From Shewanella sp. TC10 (GTDB lineage Bacteria; Pseudomonadota; Gammaproteobacteria; Enterobacterales; Shewanellaceae), in contig NZ_VKHR01000002.1 of assembly GCF_009663145.1 (NCBI RefSeq), positions 92,264-156,263 of the forward strand: a DNA stretch of 64,000 nt, given 5' to 3'. Of this stretch, positions 43,149 to 51,536 are shown piece by piece; the stretch's first letter is position 1; every line of letters begins with the position of its first letter. The notes below the pieces were generated by a model that saw nothing but the letters and a program-made list of their open reading frames with translations, was not told the origin of the DNA and made no database searches. Both the position numbers and the translations under genes were made by a program.

Positions 43149-44939
43149 CTAACTTACTATTTTGACTTGATTTTTACCATCATGCTTAGCAATATAAAGC
43201 GCTCTATCGGCACTTTTTACCAATGATTCTATTGTGTCTTGGTAAGTGGGTGAGAGCTCAAACTTACCCGCGACAGTGCCTGCAACACCAATACTCGCAG
43301 TCAAAAGCAGCTCACTGTTTAACGTAGAGAACGAGATATTTTCGACGGTTTCTCTGATATGCTCAGCTTGCATAATTGCGCCATCCCGTGAGGTATTGGG
43401 TAAAAAAACAATAAACTCTTCTCCTCCCCAACGTGCCGCAATATCACCTTCACGACAACTATCGGCAATGGCTTTTGCTACCAGCTTGAGGACTTCATCA
43501 CCAATATTGTGACCGTAGGTATCATTAACTTGTTTAAAGTAATCAATGTCGATGAGCGCTATTGAAACATTGTGCTGGTCCTCAATAATATCTTGCCACT
43601 TAGACTCAGTGAGTTCTTTAAATCCGCGGCGATTATTAAGCTCAGTCAATGGATCAGTGCGAGCGTACTTTTCGGCAATCAGTTTATCAATCTGCGCCAT
43701 TCTGAACTGTCTTGCTAGAATCGATGCCAGTAAAATCGCTTCAAAAGCCATCCCTACTTCGATCGCTTTAAAGGTGTAATCGTTATATGGCACTAACACA
43801 CCAGCAACAGCCAAAGTCGAAATAGTAATACATACTGCGGCGGTCACTGACGACAAAACAAATATCACCGCAAAAGGCTTTTGGGCTTGCAGTGCTTTAA
43901 CGCCCATTGCAATAAATAACATTACAAAGCAGGTGTTCAATATAAACGCCAAGATCATCGAAAAGAATAAATGATTAAATACAAAACCAACAAACATACC
44001 TAAAGGAATGTACAGAGTGGTGCGCAGTACAAACCTATCTAGCTTAGGCGCGTAATCCTTAGTGTGTAATAGCGCACGAGCAAAATGTAGACCAGCCACG
44101 CTATAGGTGATCATTAAAAAGATATCGAGCCAATCTTGAAAATATGCTCCAAAATCATAGGTGATAATAGTGTGTAGCTGCCCGGTATAGGACAAGCTAT
44201 TTAGCACAAAACCCAGTAGGTACAGGCCGTAAAGTCCATATTCCCGCTGACGAATAAACCCAAACAACACCAAATTATAAAGTGCCAACGCCAACATAAT
44301 CCCGTATAGCGCACCATATTGATATCCACTAGCAATATCTCGATGTATTGCTTGTTCAACTGAGCTAAATTGTACCGGCAGAGCCATCGGCCCCTTGGTT
44401 TCTACTCGCATTATCACTTCAGTCTGACCAGTTAAGTACTCATGCTCAAAAGCATAAAAACGATATTGCATCGGTCTTGACTCAAAAGGATATCCATCGC
44501 CACCAGCGATGTGCTTAACCATTTTCCCATCTTGAATAAGCCAAGTATCAATGTAATCAATCCAAGGAGTTTCGACAGATAAACGATAATGTTGAGCCAA
44601 TGGGGAGCGATTGTTAATGGTGAATTTCATCCAAACAGGTGCAACATCAATCCCTAACGAAATTGAGTTACTTGTGCCATGTAACAATTTATTGGATGCA
44701 AAGACTTTTAGCGCGGCTTCGAGCGATAACTTATTATCTTGCTCTCTGAAGTATTCAGTGTGTTTTCCTAAGCTACCTTGGGTGAATTTTGGAATATCAA
44801 TGGTCTCAGCAAAAAGTGAACCACTAACAAACAGAAAGAGCATTGCAAAAATAGATGAGATCGCTAATTTCAGGCGCGAAAAAATACCGCAGCCAGATCC
44901 CCTGTAAGACTTACTATTTGCTCTGGTTCGCTTAAACAT
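43149..44939 (-). CDS. 7TMR-DISM diguanylate cyclase
   Basis: A 596-residue membrane sensor predicted to make cyclic di-GMP. A hydrophobic N-terminal signal (~25-45) is followed by a periplasmic 7TMR-DISMED2-type beta domain (GTSNSISLGIDVAPVWMKFTINNRS.., to ~185). Seven transmembrane helices (7TMR-DISM) span ~210-400, and the GGDEF domain runs to the end (ARTDPLTELNNRRGF, DIDYFKQVNDTYGHNIGDEVL). The active site is GGEEF at 505-509. REGD five residues before it gives an intact RxxD inhibitory site, unlike the PAS-GGDEF enzyme at 11 kb. The periplasmic domain likely binds a carbohydrate-like ligand. Confidence 0.92.
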   Translation of the reverse strand: MFKRTRANSKSYRGSGCGIFSRLKLAISSIFAMLFLFVSGSLFAETIDIPKFTQGSLGKHTEYFREQDNKLSLEAALKVFASNKLLHGTSNSISLGIDVAPVWMKFTINNRSPLAQHYRLSVETPWIDYIDTWLIQDGKMVKHIAGGDGYPFESRPMQYRFYAFEHEYLTGQTEVIMRVETKGPMALPVQFSSVEQAIHRDIASGYQYGALYGIMLALALYNLVLFGFIRQREYGLYGLYLLGFVLNSLSYTGQLHTIITYDFGAYFQDWLDIFLMITYSVAGLHFARALLHTKDYAPKLDRFVLRTTLYIPLGMFVGFVFNHLFFSMILAFILNTCFVMLFIAMGVKALQAQKPFAVIFVLSSVTAAVCITISTLAVAGVLVPYNDYTFKAIEVGMAFEAILLASILARQFRMAQIDKLIAEKYARTDPLTELNNRRGFKELTESKWQDIIEDQHNVSIALIDIDYFKQVNDTYGHNIGDEVLKLVAKAIADSCREGDIAARWGGEEFIVFLPNTSRDGAIMQAEHIRETVENISFSTLNSELLLTASIGVAGTVAGKFELSPTYQDTIESLVKSADRALYIAKHDGKNQVKIVS

Positions 44940-45287
44940 AAAAAAACAAATGCTAAATTATTGTTATATTTTCAATGGTAACACCGAACCAATAAATCTT
45001 CGATAGATGCATGTTTTAATTGAAGAACAGGCCGTTCGCAATAACTCCACTTAAAATTTAAACGCAATATTATTACGGACTTCCCGTTTTTCAAGGCTGA
45101 TAGTTGCACGTATAAAACACTACTTTTAACTTACCAAACAGCACAATAACGACAAAAGCCTTACCCTTACCAACAAAACATGTCATCAAAGTGATTTTCA
45201 CCGCAAAATTAATTCCCACTTTTATTGATCTAGATCAGCTAAAACCCCCTGCTAATTGTCAGCTTTGTGCGCAAGCCCACACAACAA

Positions 45288-45306
45288 GTAAATAACAATC
45301 ATTATC
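45288..45306 (+). promoter_or_regulatory. Probable Fur box
   Basis: The 19-mer here matches the GATAATGATAATCATTATC Fur consensus at 15 of 19 positions, with the last ten identical. It lies ~100 bp ahead of the TonB receptor start codon, so iron-repressed expression is likely. Confidence 0.72.
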
Positions 45307-45406
45307 ATTTGCGTTATCAACATTGAAACCATACCATCCCAGTAAACCTAACAAGCTCAACATAAAACCAACAAGTACCACACTAACCTTGACAAAAGTT
45401 GACAAT

Positions 45407-47524
45407 ATGAAGCATTCAATTTTAGCAGCGGCAGTGCTCAGTGCACTCACCTTCTCGACCCAAGCTGAAACAACAGCGACCCAAGATGAAATCGAAAAAA
45501 TTGAGGTAAGAGGCGTCCGTCAAAAACTTCAGCAAGATGGCAGATTGAAAGATGTCATCCAAAAAACTGAAGTGTTAGATGAGTTAATGATCCAAAACAA
45601 GAATGCACTTAGCTTAACGGATGCTATTAACAATGAGCCCGGCGTTAATGTATCCAATGAGTGCTCAATGTGTGGTGTTAAGCGTATTATGCTCAATGGT
45701 ATGAAAGGCGAACACACCACTATCCTAGTAGATGGTCTACCAACCCATACTATGATCTCTGGTTACTATGCAGTCGACGCTATCTCAACAACTGGTGTTG
45801 ATCGCATTGAAATTGCTCGTGGCGCAGGTGCTTCACTGATTGCACCAGAAGCAATCGGCGGCACTGTCAATATTGTCACTAAGCAAGCGTACGAAAGTGA
45901 AGTTTCGGTTGATATCGCTAAAGGATCGCACGATTTTACTGCAATGAAAGGTATGGCAACGGGTATTTCTGAAGACGGTAAAACCGGTATTACCTTGATT
46001 GGTCAATATGATAAACAAGATCAAGAAGACCATGACGATAATGGTGTGAGTGAAGCACCTTTTCAAGAAAACTACACTATCAGTTCTCTAGTCAGCCACG
46101 ATTTAAATGATTCAAACAATGTCCATCTTCGTATTGCTAAAGTACGTAGCGAAGTGTTTGGCGGCCCAGTAATTGGCGATAATGTGGGTTCGATTTCAGA
46201 AGCCATTAGCAGCTACGATGGCATTGAATCTGACAGCTTGTTCGTCGGTGATGATGTCCGAAACGAATACATTGGTAAAGCGTGGGAAACCACTGAGTGG
46301 ATTGAAACCAATCGTGACGAAGCTTACATCAAGCTACTTAGTGAGTTATCAGATTACACCACATCTGAATTTGCAGTCAGCTATGCCAAACATAAGCAAG
46401 ACTCATTTTATGAAGGCATAGATTACCGCGCAGAAGACACCATGTACTATGCTCGTGCTAAGTTCGATACAGAACTTAACGACAGCCACTTTTTAACTTA
46501 CGGCGCCGATGTCCGTACTGAAGAAATGCGTTCACATACTGATGCACTGCATGAAGTTGAAGCCTATGTCAGTGACTCATTCGATTATGACGTTGCAGGC
46601 ATATTCATCCAAGATACATGGACGCCAACTGATGATATAGAAATTGCGATGGCGCTTCGTGTTGATAAAGTCACTGCTGATTTCGTTGATGAGAAAAAGC
46701 CTGGCACTGAAATCGATGAAACCTTTGTCGCACCTCGCGTCGATATGCGTTATTTCCATAGCGACACATGGACTTCTCGCCTGTCTGCAGGTCGCGGTTA
46801 CCGCGCACCACTATCTTTCTTTGAAACTGACCACGGTATTCTAGATTCTGAAAAAGGTTACTTAATTGAAGTCGATTCTTTAGAAGAATCAATTTCAGCT
46901 AACTATGCTTTAAGCTATGATGCAGGCACCTTAACGGGCACTTTCTCAATCGCTCACTCAAACGTGCAAAACCTAGCATCGCTTGAGGAAAATGAAGACG
47001 GTGTACCTGTTCTGTCACAACTTGATGAAGATGCATCAGTGACCACAGTAGATTTAGTCGCAGGTTACAGCCTGACAGATGAGTTAACCGTAAACGGTAG
47101 TCTTGAATATTTTGATTACAACGATGTGTTCCGCTCATCTTATTCTATTGCACCTGTAGAAACGCGTGCAGGTATTGAACTTGAATATAAAACCGATGAC
47201 TTAACAGTATATTGGAACACGACTTGGTTCGGCGAGCGTGACTTAACCGAATATGGCTATGAAGGCTACGACATCAAAGGTGACCCTAGCTCACTTAAAA
47301 GCCAAGATGCACCAGCCTTTACCGTTTCGGAAATTAAAGTGCAGTACAGCCTGACCAATAACATCAAAGTCTATGGCGGCTTATCTAATATCTTTGACTA
47401 CACCCAAATAGAAGAAGGTGAATCACCACTGTTTTATGATGCAGATGGCGGCTACGATGTGGCTTACATCTATGGTCCACTTCACGGTCGTGAATTCTAT
47501 GTTGGCATTGAAGGCAAACTTTAA
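45407..47524 (+). CDS. TonB-dependent outer-membrane receptor with Cys-x2-Cys plug
   Basis: A 705-residue TonB-dependent receptor. ATG 45407 starts the signal peptide MKHSILAAAVLSALTFSTQA; longer in-frame versions add a Thr/Lys leader with no SD. The plug has VRGVRQKLQQDG, then NEPGVNVSNECSMCGVKRIMLNGM (Cys 86 and Cys 89), GEHTTILVDGLP and the ASLIAPEAIGGTVNIVTK segment. The 22-strand barrel ends in a C-terminal EFYVGIEGKL. The CxxC in the plug occurs in a subset of receptors and could bind metal or form a redox disulfide. A Fur box is upstream. The next gene, a thioredoxin-like protein, overlaps its last 26 bases. The substrate is unknown, probably a metal chelate. Confidence 0.9.
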   Translation: MKHSILAAAVLSALTFSTQAETTATQDEIEKIEVRGVRQKLQQDGRLKDVIQKTEVLDELMIQNKNALSLTDAINNEPGVNVSNECSMCGVKRIMLNGMKGEHTTILVDGLPTHTMISGYYAVDAISTTGVDRIEIARGAGASLIAPEAIGGTVNIVTKQAYESEVSVDIAKGSHDFTAMKGMATGISEDGKTGITLIGQYDKQDQEDHDDNGVSEAPFQENYTISSLVSHDLNDSNNVHLRIAKVRSEVFGGPVIGDNVGSISEAISSYDGIESDSLFVGDDVRNEYIGKAWETTEWIETNRDEAYIKLLSELSDYTTSEFAVSYAKHKQDSFYEGIDYRAEDTMYYARAKFDTELNDSHFLTYGADVRTEEMRSHTDALHEVEAYVSDSFDYDVAGIFIQDTWTPTDDIEIAMALRVDKVTADFVDEKKPGTEIDETFVAPRVDMRYFHSDTWTSRLSAGRGYRAPLSFFETDHGILDSEKGYLIEVDSLEESISANYALSYDAGTLTGTFSIAHSNVQNLASLEENEDGVPVLSQLDEDASVTTVDLVAGYSLTDELTVNGSLEYFDYNDVFRSSYSIAPVETRAGIELEYKTDDLTVYWNTTWFGERDLTEYGYEGYDIKGDPSSLKSQDAPAFTVSEIKVQYSLTNNIKVYGGLSNIFDYTQIEEGESPLFYDADGGYDVAYIYGPLHGREFYVGIEGKL

Positions 47525-48014
47525 CTGCCTAGTGCTACTGGCAACCCTTGTTGTCAGTGGCATTGCTAGTGCAGAATCAAACAGCGCAGAGCTTTCTGTG
47601 GCGCAAATCAAATTAAAGGATTTGCGCACCAGTCAATCCTCGGTGAGTTACCATGCTGAAAAACCTACCGTGTTGATGTACTTTCAGCCAGATTGCAGTT
47701 GGTGCAAAAAGCAGGGCAAAATTATCACCGAGTTATTAGGCGAATGTGGCAATAGCGTGCACTTTACTCTAGTCGGCGATAAAGGCTCTAAAAGCCAACT
47801 CAAACGCGAATTACGTCATTTTTCCGCCGATATACCCTCTAAGCAAAGCAATAAAATGTTTGTACGTAAAAGCGGTGGCGTGAAAGGCTTCCCAACCACT
47901 TTAGTACTTGATACCCAAGGACATGTATTGGCTAAACGCCGTGGTTTTACTGATGAAGCAATGCTGCGCAAGTTAACCAACGAGCTCAGTGAAGGACAAT
48001 GCGCATTGCAATGA
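47499..48014 (+). CDS. Exported thioredoxin-like protein coupled to TonB receptor
   Basis: A 171-residue periplasmic protein. ATG 47499 lies inside the receptor gene's last codons in another frame and begins the signal peptide MLALKANFNCLVLLATLVVS. The thioredoxin fold shows MYFQPDCSWCKKQGKII (CxWC redox pair), the cis-Pro in GGVKGFPTTLVLDTQGH, and a helical end. The 26-base overlap suggests translational coupling, so the pair should be made together under Fur control. It could keep the receptor plug cysteines or a metal ligand reduced; this is inference. A degraded second copy lies 500 bp downstream. Confidence 0.82.
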   Translation: MLALKANFNCLVLLATLVVSGIASAESNSAELSVAQIKLKDLRTSQSSVSYHAEKPTVLMYFQPDCSWCKKQGKIITELLGECGNSVHFTLVGDKGSKSQLKRELRHFSADIPSKQSNKMFVRKSGGVKGFPTTLVLDTQGHVLAKRRGFTDEAMLRKLTNELSEGQCALQ

Positions 48015-48166
48015 CATGACATTGAATAGGTATGAAGTTAGTTACAAAAAATTCACTATTTTTGTGAGATTGTTAGCTTAGTCCAATATCTAAGATACCT
48101 TAGAAGATGCAGTCCATTAACGCCAAACTAGAATACTGTCGCGCATAAGTTAATGAACATAAAAAT

Positions 48167-48319
48167 TTAATTTTGTTCATAATTATCTGAATTCAGTATT
48201 GGCTCACGCAGTCCAATATTCAGGTAAAAAAGCACAGAGGCGACCAAGCCTAAAATACCAAAGCTTGCTAAGACAAATACACTCAAGAACTCTACTATTG
48301 GAGGGATGGTAGCATCCAT
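48167..48319 (-). CDS. Small single-helix membrane protein (50 residues)
   Basis: A 51-codon frame with AAGGAA upstream of ATG 48319, encoding MDATIPPIVEFLSVFVLASF, GILGLVASVLFYLNIGLREP and a short polar end. It has one clear transmembrane helix (~10-35) and a short cytoplasmic or periplasmic tail. The SD, the helix and normal codon use argue that it is real. I do not recognise the family. It lies antisense to nothing, between the thioredoxin-like gene and its decayed copy. Confidence 0.6.
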   Translation of the reverse strand: MDATIPPIVEFLSVFVLASFGILGLVASVLFYLNIGLREPILNSDNYEQN

Positions 48320-48510
48320 AATTCATTCCTTTAAAAGCAATATTCAAAACATCGTGACCAATAAACGATGATTGCTAGTACTCACTTTCTGGCAGACTCA
48401 TTCGTTTAACTTGGCATGATTATGTCTAAACTCAATAGGTAAAGATGTGTACGATTAAAATGTAAATGTGTGCTTTAAAGCAGTGGTTGTGAAACGTAGA
48501 TTTTTGCAGT

Positions 48511-48731
48511 TAAAGGCAGGGGAAACTTATCACCGAGTTTTTAGGCAAATGTGGCAATAGCGTGCACTTTACTCTAGTCGGCGATAAAGGCTCTAAAAGC
48601 CAACTCAAATGCGAATTACCTCATTTTTCCGCCGATATACCCTCTAAGCAAAGCGACGCGGTTTTACCTCTGAAACCATGTTACGCAGATTAACCAGCTA
48701 GCTCAGCCAAGGTGAATATGCATTACAATAA
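48511..48731 (+). pseudogene. Decayed second copy of the thioredoxin-like gene
   Basis: From AAAGGCAGGGG to the stop at 48729-48731 the DNA closely follows 47706-48014, with long near-identical stretches (for example over GGCAATAGCGTGCACTTTAC). The 5' half, including the signal peptide and CxxC, is missing. About 90 bp including the cis-Pro loop are deleted, so the frame is broken. It looks like a recent partial duplication followed by deletion. Confidence 0.85.
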
Positions 48732-48911
48732 ATAAACTTACATCACCTTAAATACTATCTATCCCTACCTTTACTATGTCATTCATTAATATTCGCTCAA
48801 GTGAAATGATTTCTAGCTTCACTAGGTCTCATTAAAAAAGACAATGTATCAAATGGCTGAACTCATTCGCTAGCGATGCAATAACGAGGGGTTACCTTCA
48901 AGGGACTTGAA

Positions 48912-49361
48912 ATGAAAGCACTGATAAGACTAATACTGCCACTTTTATTGGCTTTTACTATGCTAGGCTGCACCAGCTTAGGCAATCAACCTGTTTATAA
49001 TGAGGGTGGTTATGCTGTCACAGGCTATGATGTTGTAGCTTATTTTACTGAAAATAAAGCCGTTAAAGGCAGCGCAGAGTTTCAAGCTGAATATCAAGGT
49101 TCACAATGGTTATTTGCCAGCAAAGAACATTTAGCCAAATTTGAGCAATCCCCTGAGCGTTATGCCCCGCAATACGGCGGTTATTGTGCCTATGCCATGA
49201 GCAGCGGCTTTGTCGTCAGCAGTGACCCACTCGCTTTTACCGTATTTGATGACAAGCTTTATTTAAACTACAGCTTGAGCGTAAGAGAAAACTGGTTAGA
49301 AAATAGAGACCAATTTATTGAAGAAGCCGATGGATATTGGCTTAAGAAGACCAGTCAGTAG
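48912..49361 (+). CDS. YHS-domain lipoprotein
   Basis: A 149-residue lipoprotein with lipobox MLGC (Cys ~20) and a YHS-type domain (YAVTGYDVVAYFTENKAVKGSAEFQAEYQGSQWLF-like start, AKFEQSPERYAPQYGGYCAYAMS). The single Cys in GGYCAYA is where YHS domains bind metal. Such proteins are often seen with copper or other metal handling genes; here a CopA operon lies ~2 kb away. GGGACTTGAA precedes the ATG. It has its own strong terminator. Confidence 0.85.
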   Translation: MKALIRLILPLLLAFTMLGCTSLGNQPVYNEGGYAVTGYDVVAYFTENKAVKGSAEFQAEYQGSQWLFASKEHLAKFEQSPERYAPQYGGYCAYAMSSGFVVSSDPLAFTVFDDKLYLNYSLSVRENWLENRDQFIEEADGYWLKKTSQ

Positions 49362-49413
49362 CTTGAGAAAAAGTAGCTTTAGAAAAATGACCAAAACTTG
49401 ATAGTTCATATAT

Positions 49414-49451
49414 AAAAGGGTGGTTGAATATTTCTATTCAACCACCCTTTT
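49414..49451 (+). terminator. Terminator after YHS gene
   Basis: AAAAGGGTGGTTGAATA (49414-49430) pairs with TATTCAACCACCCTTTT (49435-49451) over a four-base loop. Confidence 0.92.
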
Positions 49452-49582
49452 ACTGAGTCGATATCGCTGAACTGCTATTAACTGCAACTTATTTAAAAAT
49501 AATCCTATGCAAGTGCGCAGACCCTAATAAGCCAGTTTTATAAAAATATATCGTCAGAAAATGCTAGCGAATAAATGAATAG

Positions 49583-49948
49583 CTACTTAACCCAGCGCAA
49601 TATTTCATTAGATTGCATTAACGCATACTGCCTTTTAGTTAAACTGCCTGCTGGTTCAAACATTAACAATTCCGCAGGTCTCGCTTGGTATTTGGCAATA
49701 AACTGATCACCCTCTGGCGTGCCTATTCTCGCAATCAAAAACGATACATCTTCGCCCAAGGTCGCACGCGCCGCATTCATTTGCTCAGTCTGGCTGTTAC
49801 TTACCGCAAGATTAGGATCATAAACAAATACTAATACGGGTTTACCAGAACCGATATCCTCATGAGTAGTTTTAAAGCCTTTTGGCAATACACTGAATAC
49901 CACTGCAATTAAAATCACAATCGAAGCAATGACTCCTAGCGCAACCAA
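49583..49948 (-). CDS. Membrane-anchored thioredoxin-like protein, start unclear
   Basis: About 121 residues from TTG 49948: one N-terminal membrane helix (VALGVIASIVILIAVVFSVL), then a thioredoxin-like domain without CxxC (KPVLVFVYDPNLAVSNSQTEQMNAARATLG.., FLIARIGTPEGDQFIAKYQARPAELLMFEP). The frame stays open further upstream through TNHSAATAKSRKP, which looks like a natural cytoplasmic N-terminus, but no ATG, GTG or TTG lies there. The true start may be a rare codon or may have been lost by mutation. Function unknown. Confidence 0.55.
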   Translation of the reverse strand: MVALGVIASIVILIAVVFSVLPKGFKTTHEDIGSGKPVLVFVYDPNLAVSNSQTEQMNAARATLGEDVSFLIARIGTPEGDQFIAKYQARPAELLMFEPAGSLTKRQYALMQSNEILRWVK

Positions 49949-50302
49949 AGGCTTACGAGACTTAGCTGTGGCGGCTGAATGATTAGTATCCTTGATAACA
50001 AATCCCTCTTCACTGGTAAAAATACGATAAAAGTTAATTGTAATAAATGTATCTGAGAATTAGCTTAAAAGAGAAGTAATATTCTCAGTTGAAACGTCAT
50101 ACTCAACCTAAGCACTCTTTAGTAACAATTTTGCCATTAAAGAGAGCTAATTTGGGAGGTGCCATTCGTAATATAAATGGCCTTAAATTTTTTAGCTAAA
50201 TGTTATTGCATAACCATCTGAAAATATTAACCAATATTGAACCGCAAAAACATAAATTAAAATTCAGTCACTACAAGCAAAGTTTTAGTCAACTCAATAA
50301 AA
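49949..50302. other. Intergenic region, nothing recognised
   Basis: Between the thioredoxin-like gene and the Sel1 terminator. It contains the unassigned upstream part of the former reading frame (to ~50050). I see no other credible gene or repeat. Confidence 0.35.
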
Positions 50303-50334
50303 AACCACTTGAAGCTTCTATGCCTCAAGTGGTT
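50303..50334 (-). terminator. Terminator after Sel1 gene
   Basis: AACCACTTGA (50303-50312) pairs with TCAAGTGGTT (50325-50334). In the minus direction a T-run follows. Confidence 0.8.
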
Positions 50335-50370
50335 GTATGGTTGCGTATCAATAATTGAATATGAAGGGAA

Positions 50371-51231
50371 TTACTGTAAACGGAATGTTTGAGCAATTAA
50401 TCCCCAATCCGAAAGCAATACATCTCTGATCCGTTCACCATCTTGCTCACTACTACATGCCCACAAATCAGCACATGTCATGCCTGCTATATTAGTCCCT
50501 GTGCCTTTTTTAGTATCCGGTCTTTGATTATTCAATACTGCAATTCTTTTATTAAATAAGCCTTCAAATGATTCAGTAGTGACTGTAATTGTTTCCATTT
50601 CATTTTTAGGGAATTTAATTTGATCGTTTCCATTTTCATTTAATAATACCAGGTTATCTTTTTCAACCATGGCAAATAAATTATCTAATGGTAGGTCTTT
50701 AGATTTAGGGTGGCTGTATAGAAGTTCCGCATAATCTATTGCCACTGAGTTATCAGACTCATAAGCTAATGAAAGTAGCTCATCAGCAGCTTTTAAATCT
50801 TTATCAACAAAGCTTCCTGTTAGGTAAATTTTACCCAATAACAAAGATGAAGGAGAAAAGCCTCTGTTTGACGCATATTGTAAGAAATCGATCCCCTCCT
50901 CTATATCTTCAAGTTCAGGATCTTGCAGATAAATGACTCCAGCCTTATGCTTTGCTGACATTACGCCATATTTACCTGCTCGTCGAAACCATTTTAAAGC
51001 TTTTTTATTATTTTTCTCAGTACCATAACCTGCATAATAAAACTCACCCAATGTTGCCATCGCTTCTGAATGGCCTCGCTTCGTCAATAGTCGGTAAGCT
51101 TTAAAGTATTCTTTGCAATTATCGGTGTGGCATTCTTTTAATTGATTATCGCTTGCTAGCACATTAAAAGTAAGCATAGGTAAACAAGCTAGAATTGCAG
51201 TTATCACCTTTGTACAAGATTTAATATTCAT
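50371..51231 (-). CDS. Exported Sel1-repeat protein
   Basis: A 286-residue exported protein with a signal peptide (MNIKSCTKVITAILACLPML..VLAS). It has at least three Sel1-type TPR-like repeats between ~40 and 165 (EAMATLGEFYYAGYGTEKNNKKALKWFRRAGKYG, SAKHKAGVIYLQDPE.., SSLLLGKIYLTGSFVDKDLKAADELL). The C-terminal ~110 residues are not repeat-like. Cys pairs (KECHTDNCKE, MTCADLWACSS) could form disulfides. Sel1 repeats are protein-interaction scaffolds; the partner is unknown. Confidence 0.82.
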   Translation of the reverse strand: MNIKSCTKVITAILACLPMLTFNVLASDNQLKECHTDNCKEYFKAYRLLTKRGHSEAMATLGEFYYAGYGTEKNNKKALKWFRRAGKYGVMSAKHKAGVIYLQDPELEDIEEGIDFLQYASNRGFSPSSLLLGKIYLTGSFVDKDLKAADELLSLAYESDNSVAIDYAELLYSHPKSKDLPLDNLFAMVEKDNLVLLNENGNDQIKFPKNEMETITVTTESFEGLFNKRIAVLNNQRPDTKKGTGTNIAGMTCADLWACSSEQDGERIRDVLLSDWGLIAQTFRLQ

Positions 51232-51452
51232 GATTATAAATTCCTTTTTTAACCTTTGAATAGATACTCTTATCTATCTAATAAATCCTGTCCATAGTAC
51301 AAAACGACTATATTACACAATTTATAAAACTGATATCTTCGCCCCCATAATCACTCACAAAAAAACACCATCATCAATAACGAATCTACTTTCACACCTA
51401 AATGCCTTTGTTCACTCCACGAAAACATCAACAAGCCTAATATCAGTAGAGC

Positions 51453-51527
51453 TTATCGGCTTTTATTGCCCCAAAACCACCATACGATCAAGATAATCAA
51501 GCTGATACCGATTAAATTTATCCACAT
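51453..51527 (-). CDS. 24-residue membrane peptide after copA
   Basis: ATG 51527 opens a 25-codon frame, MWINLIGISLIILIVWWFWG plus NKSR, one hydrophobic helix with a WWFW end and a basic tail. A near-perfect AGGAGG SD lies six bases upstream and overlaps the copA stop region, ten bases away. The strong ribosome site and position make it a likely real last gene of the merR-copA operon, possibly a small CopA partner. It is too short for routine gene calling. The function is inferred from position only. Confidence 0.7.
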   Translation of the reverse strand: MWINLIGISLIILIVWWFWGNKSR

Positions 51528-51536
51528 ATTAGCCTC

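Noticed and set aside
45259..45450. Minus-strand frame over the Fur-box region
   Set aside because: Overlaps the promoter and start of the TonB receptor on the other strand and lacks an SD; judged a shadow.
50180..50230. Short ORF after GGGAGGTG near 50.16 kb
   Set aside because: The purine box is too far from the ATG and the peptide is 14 residues with no features.
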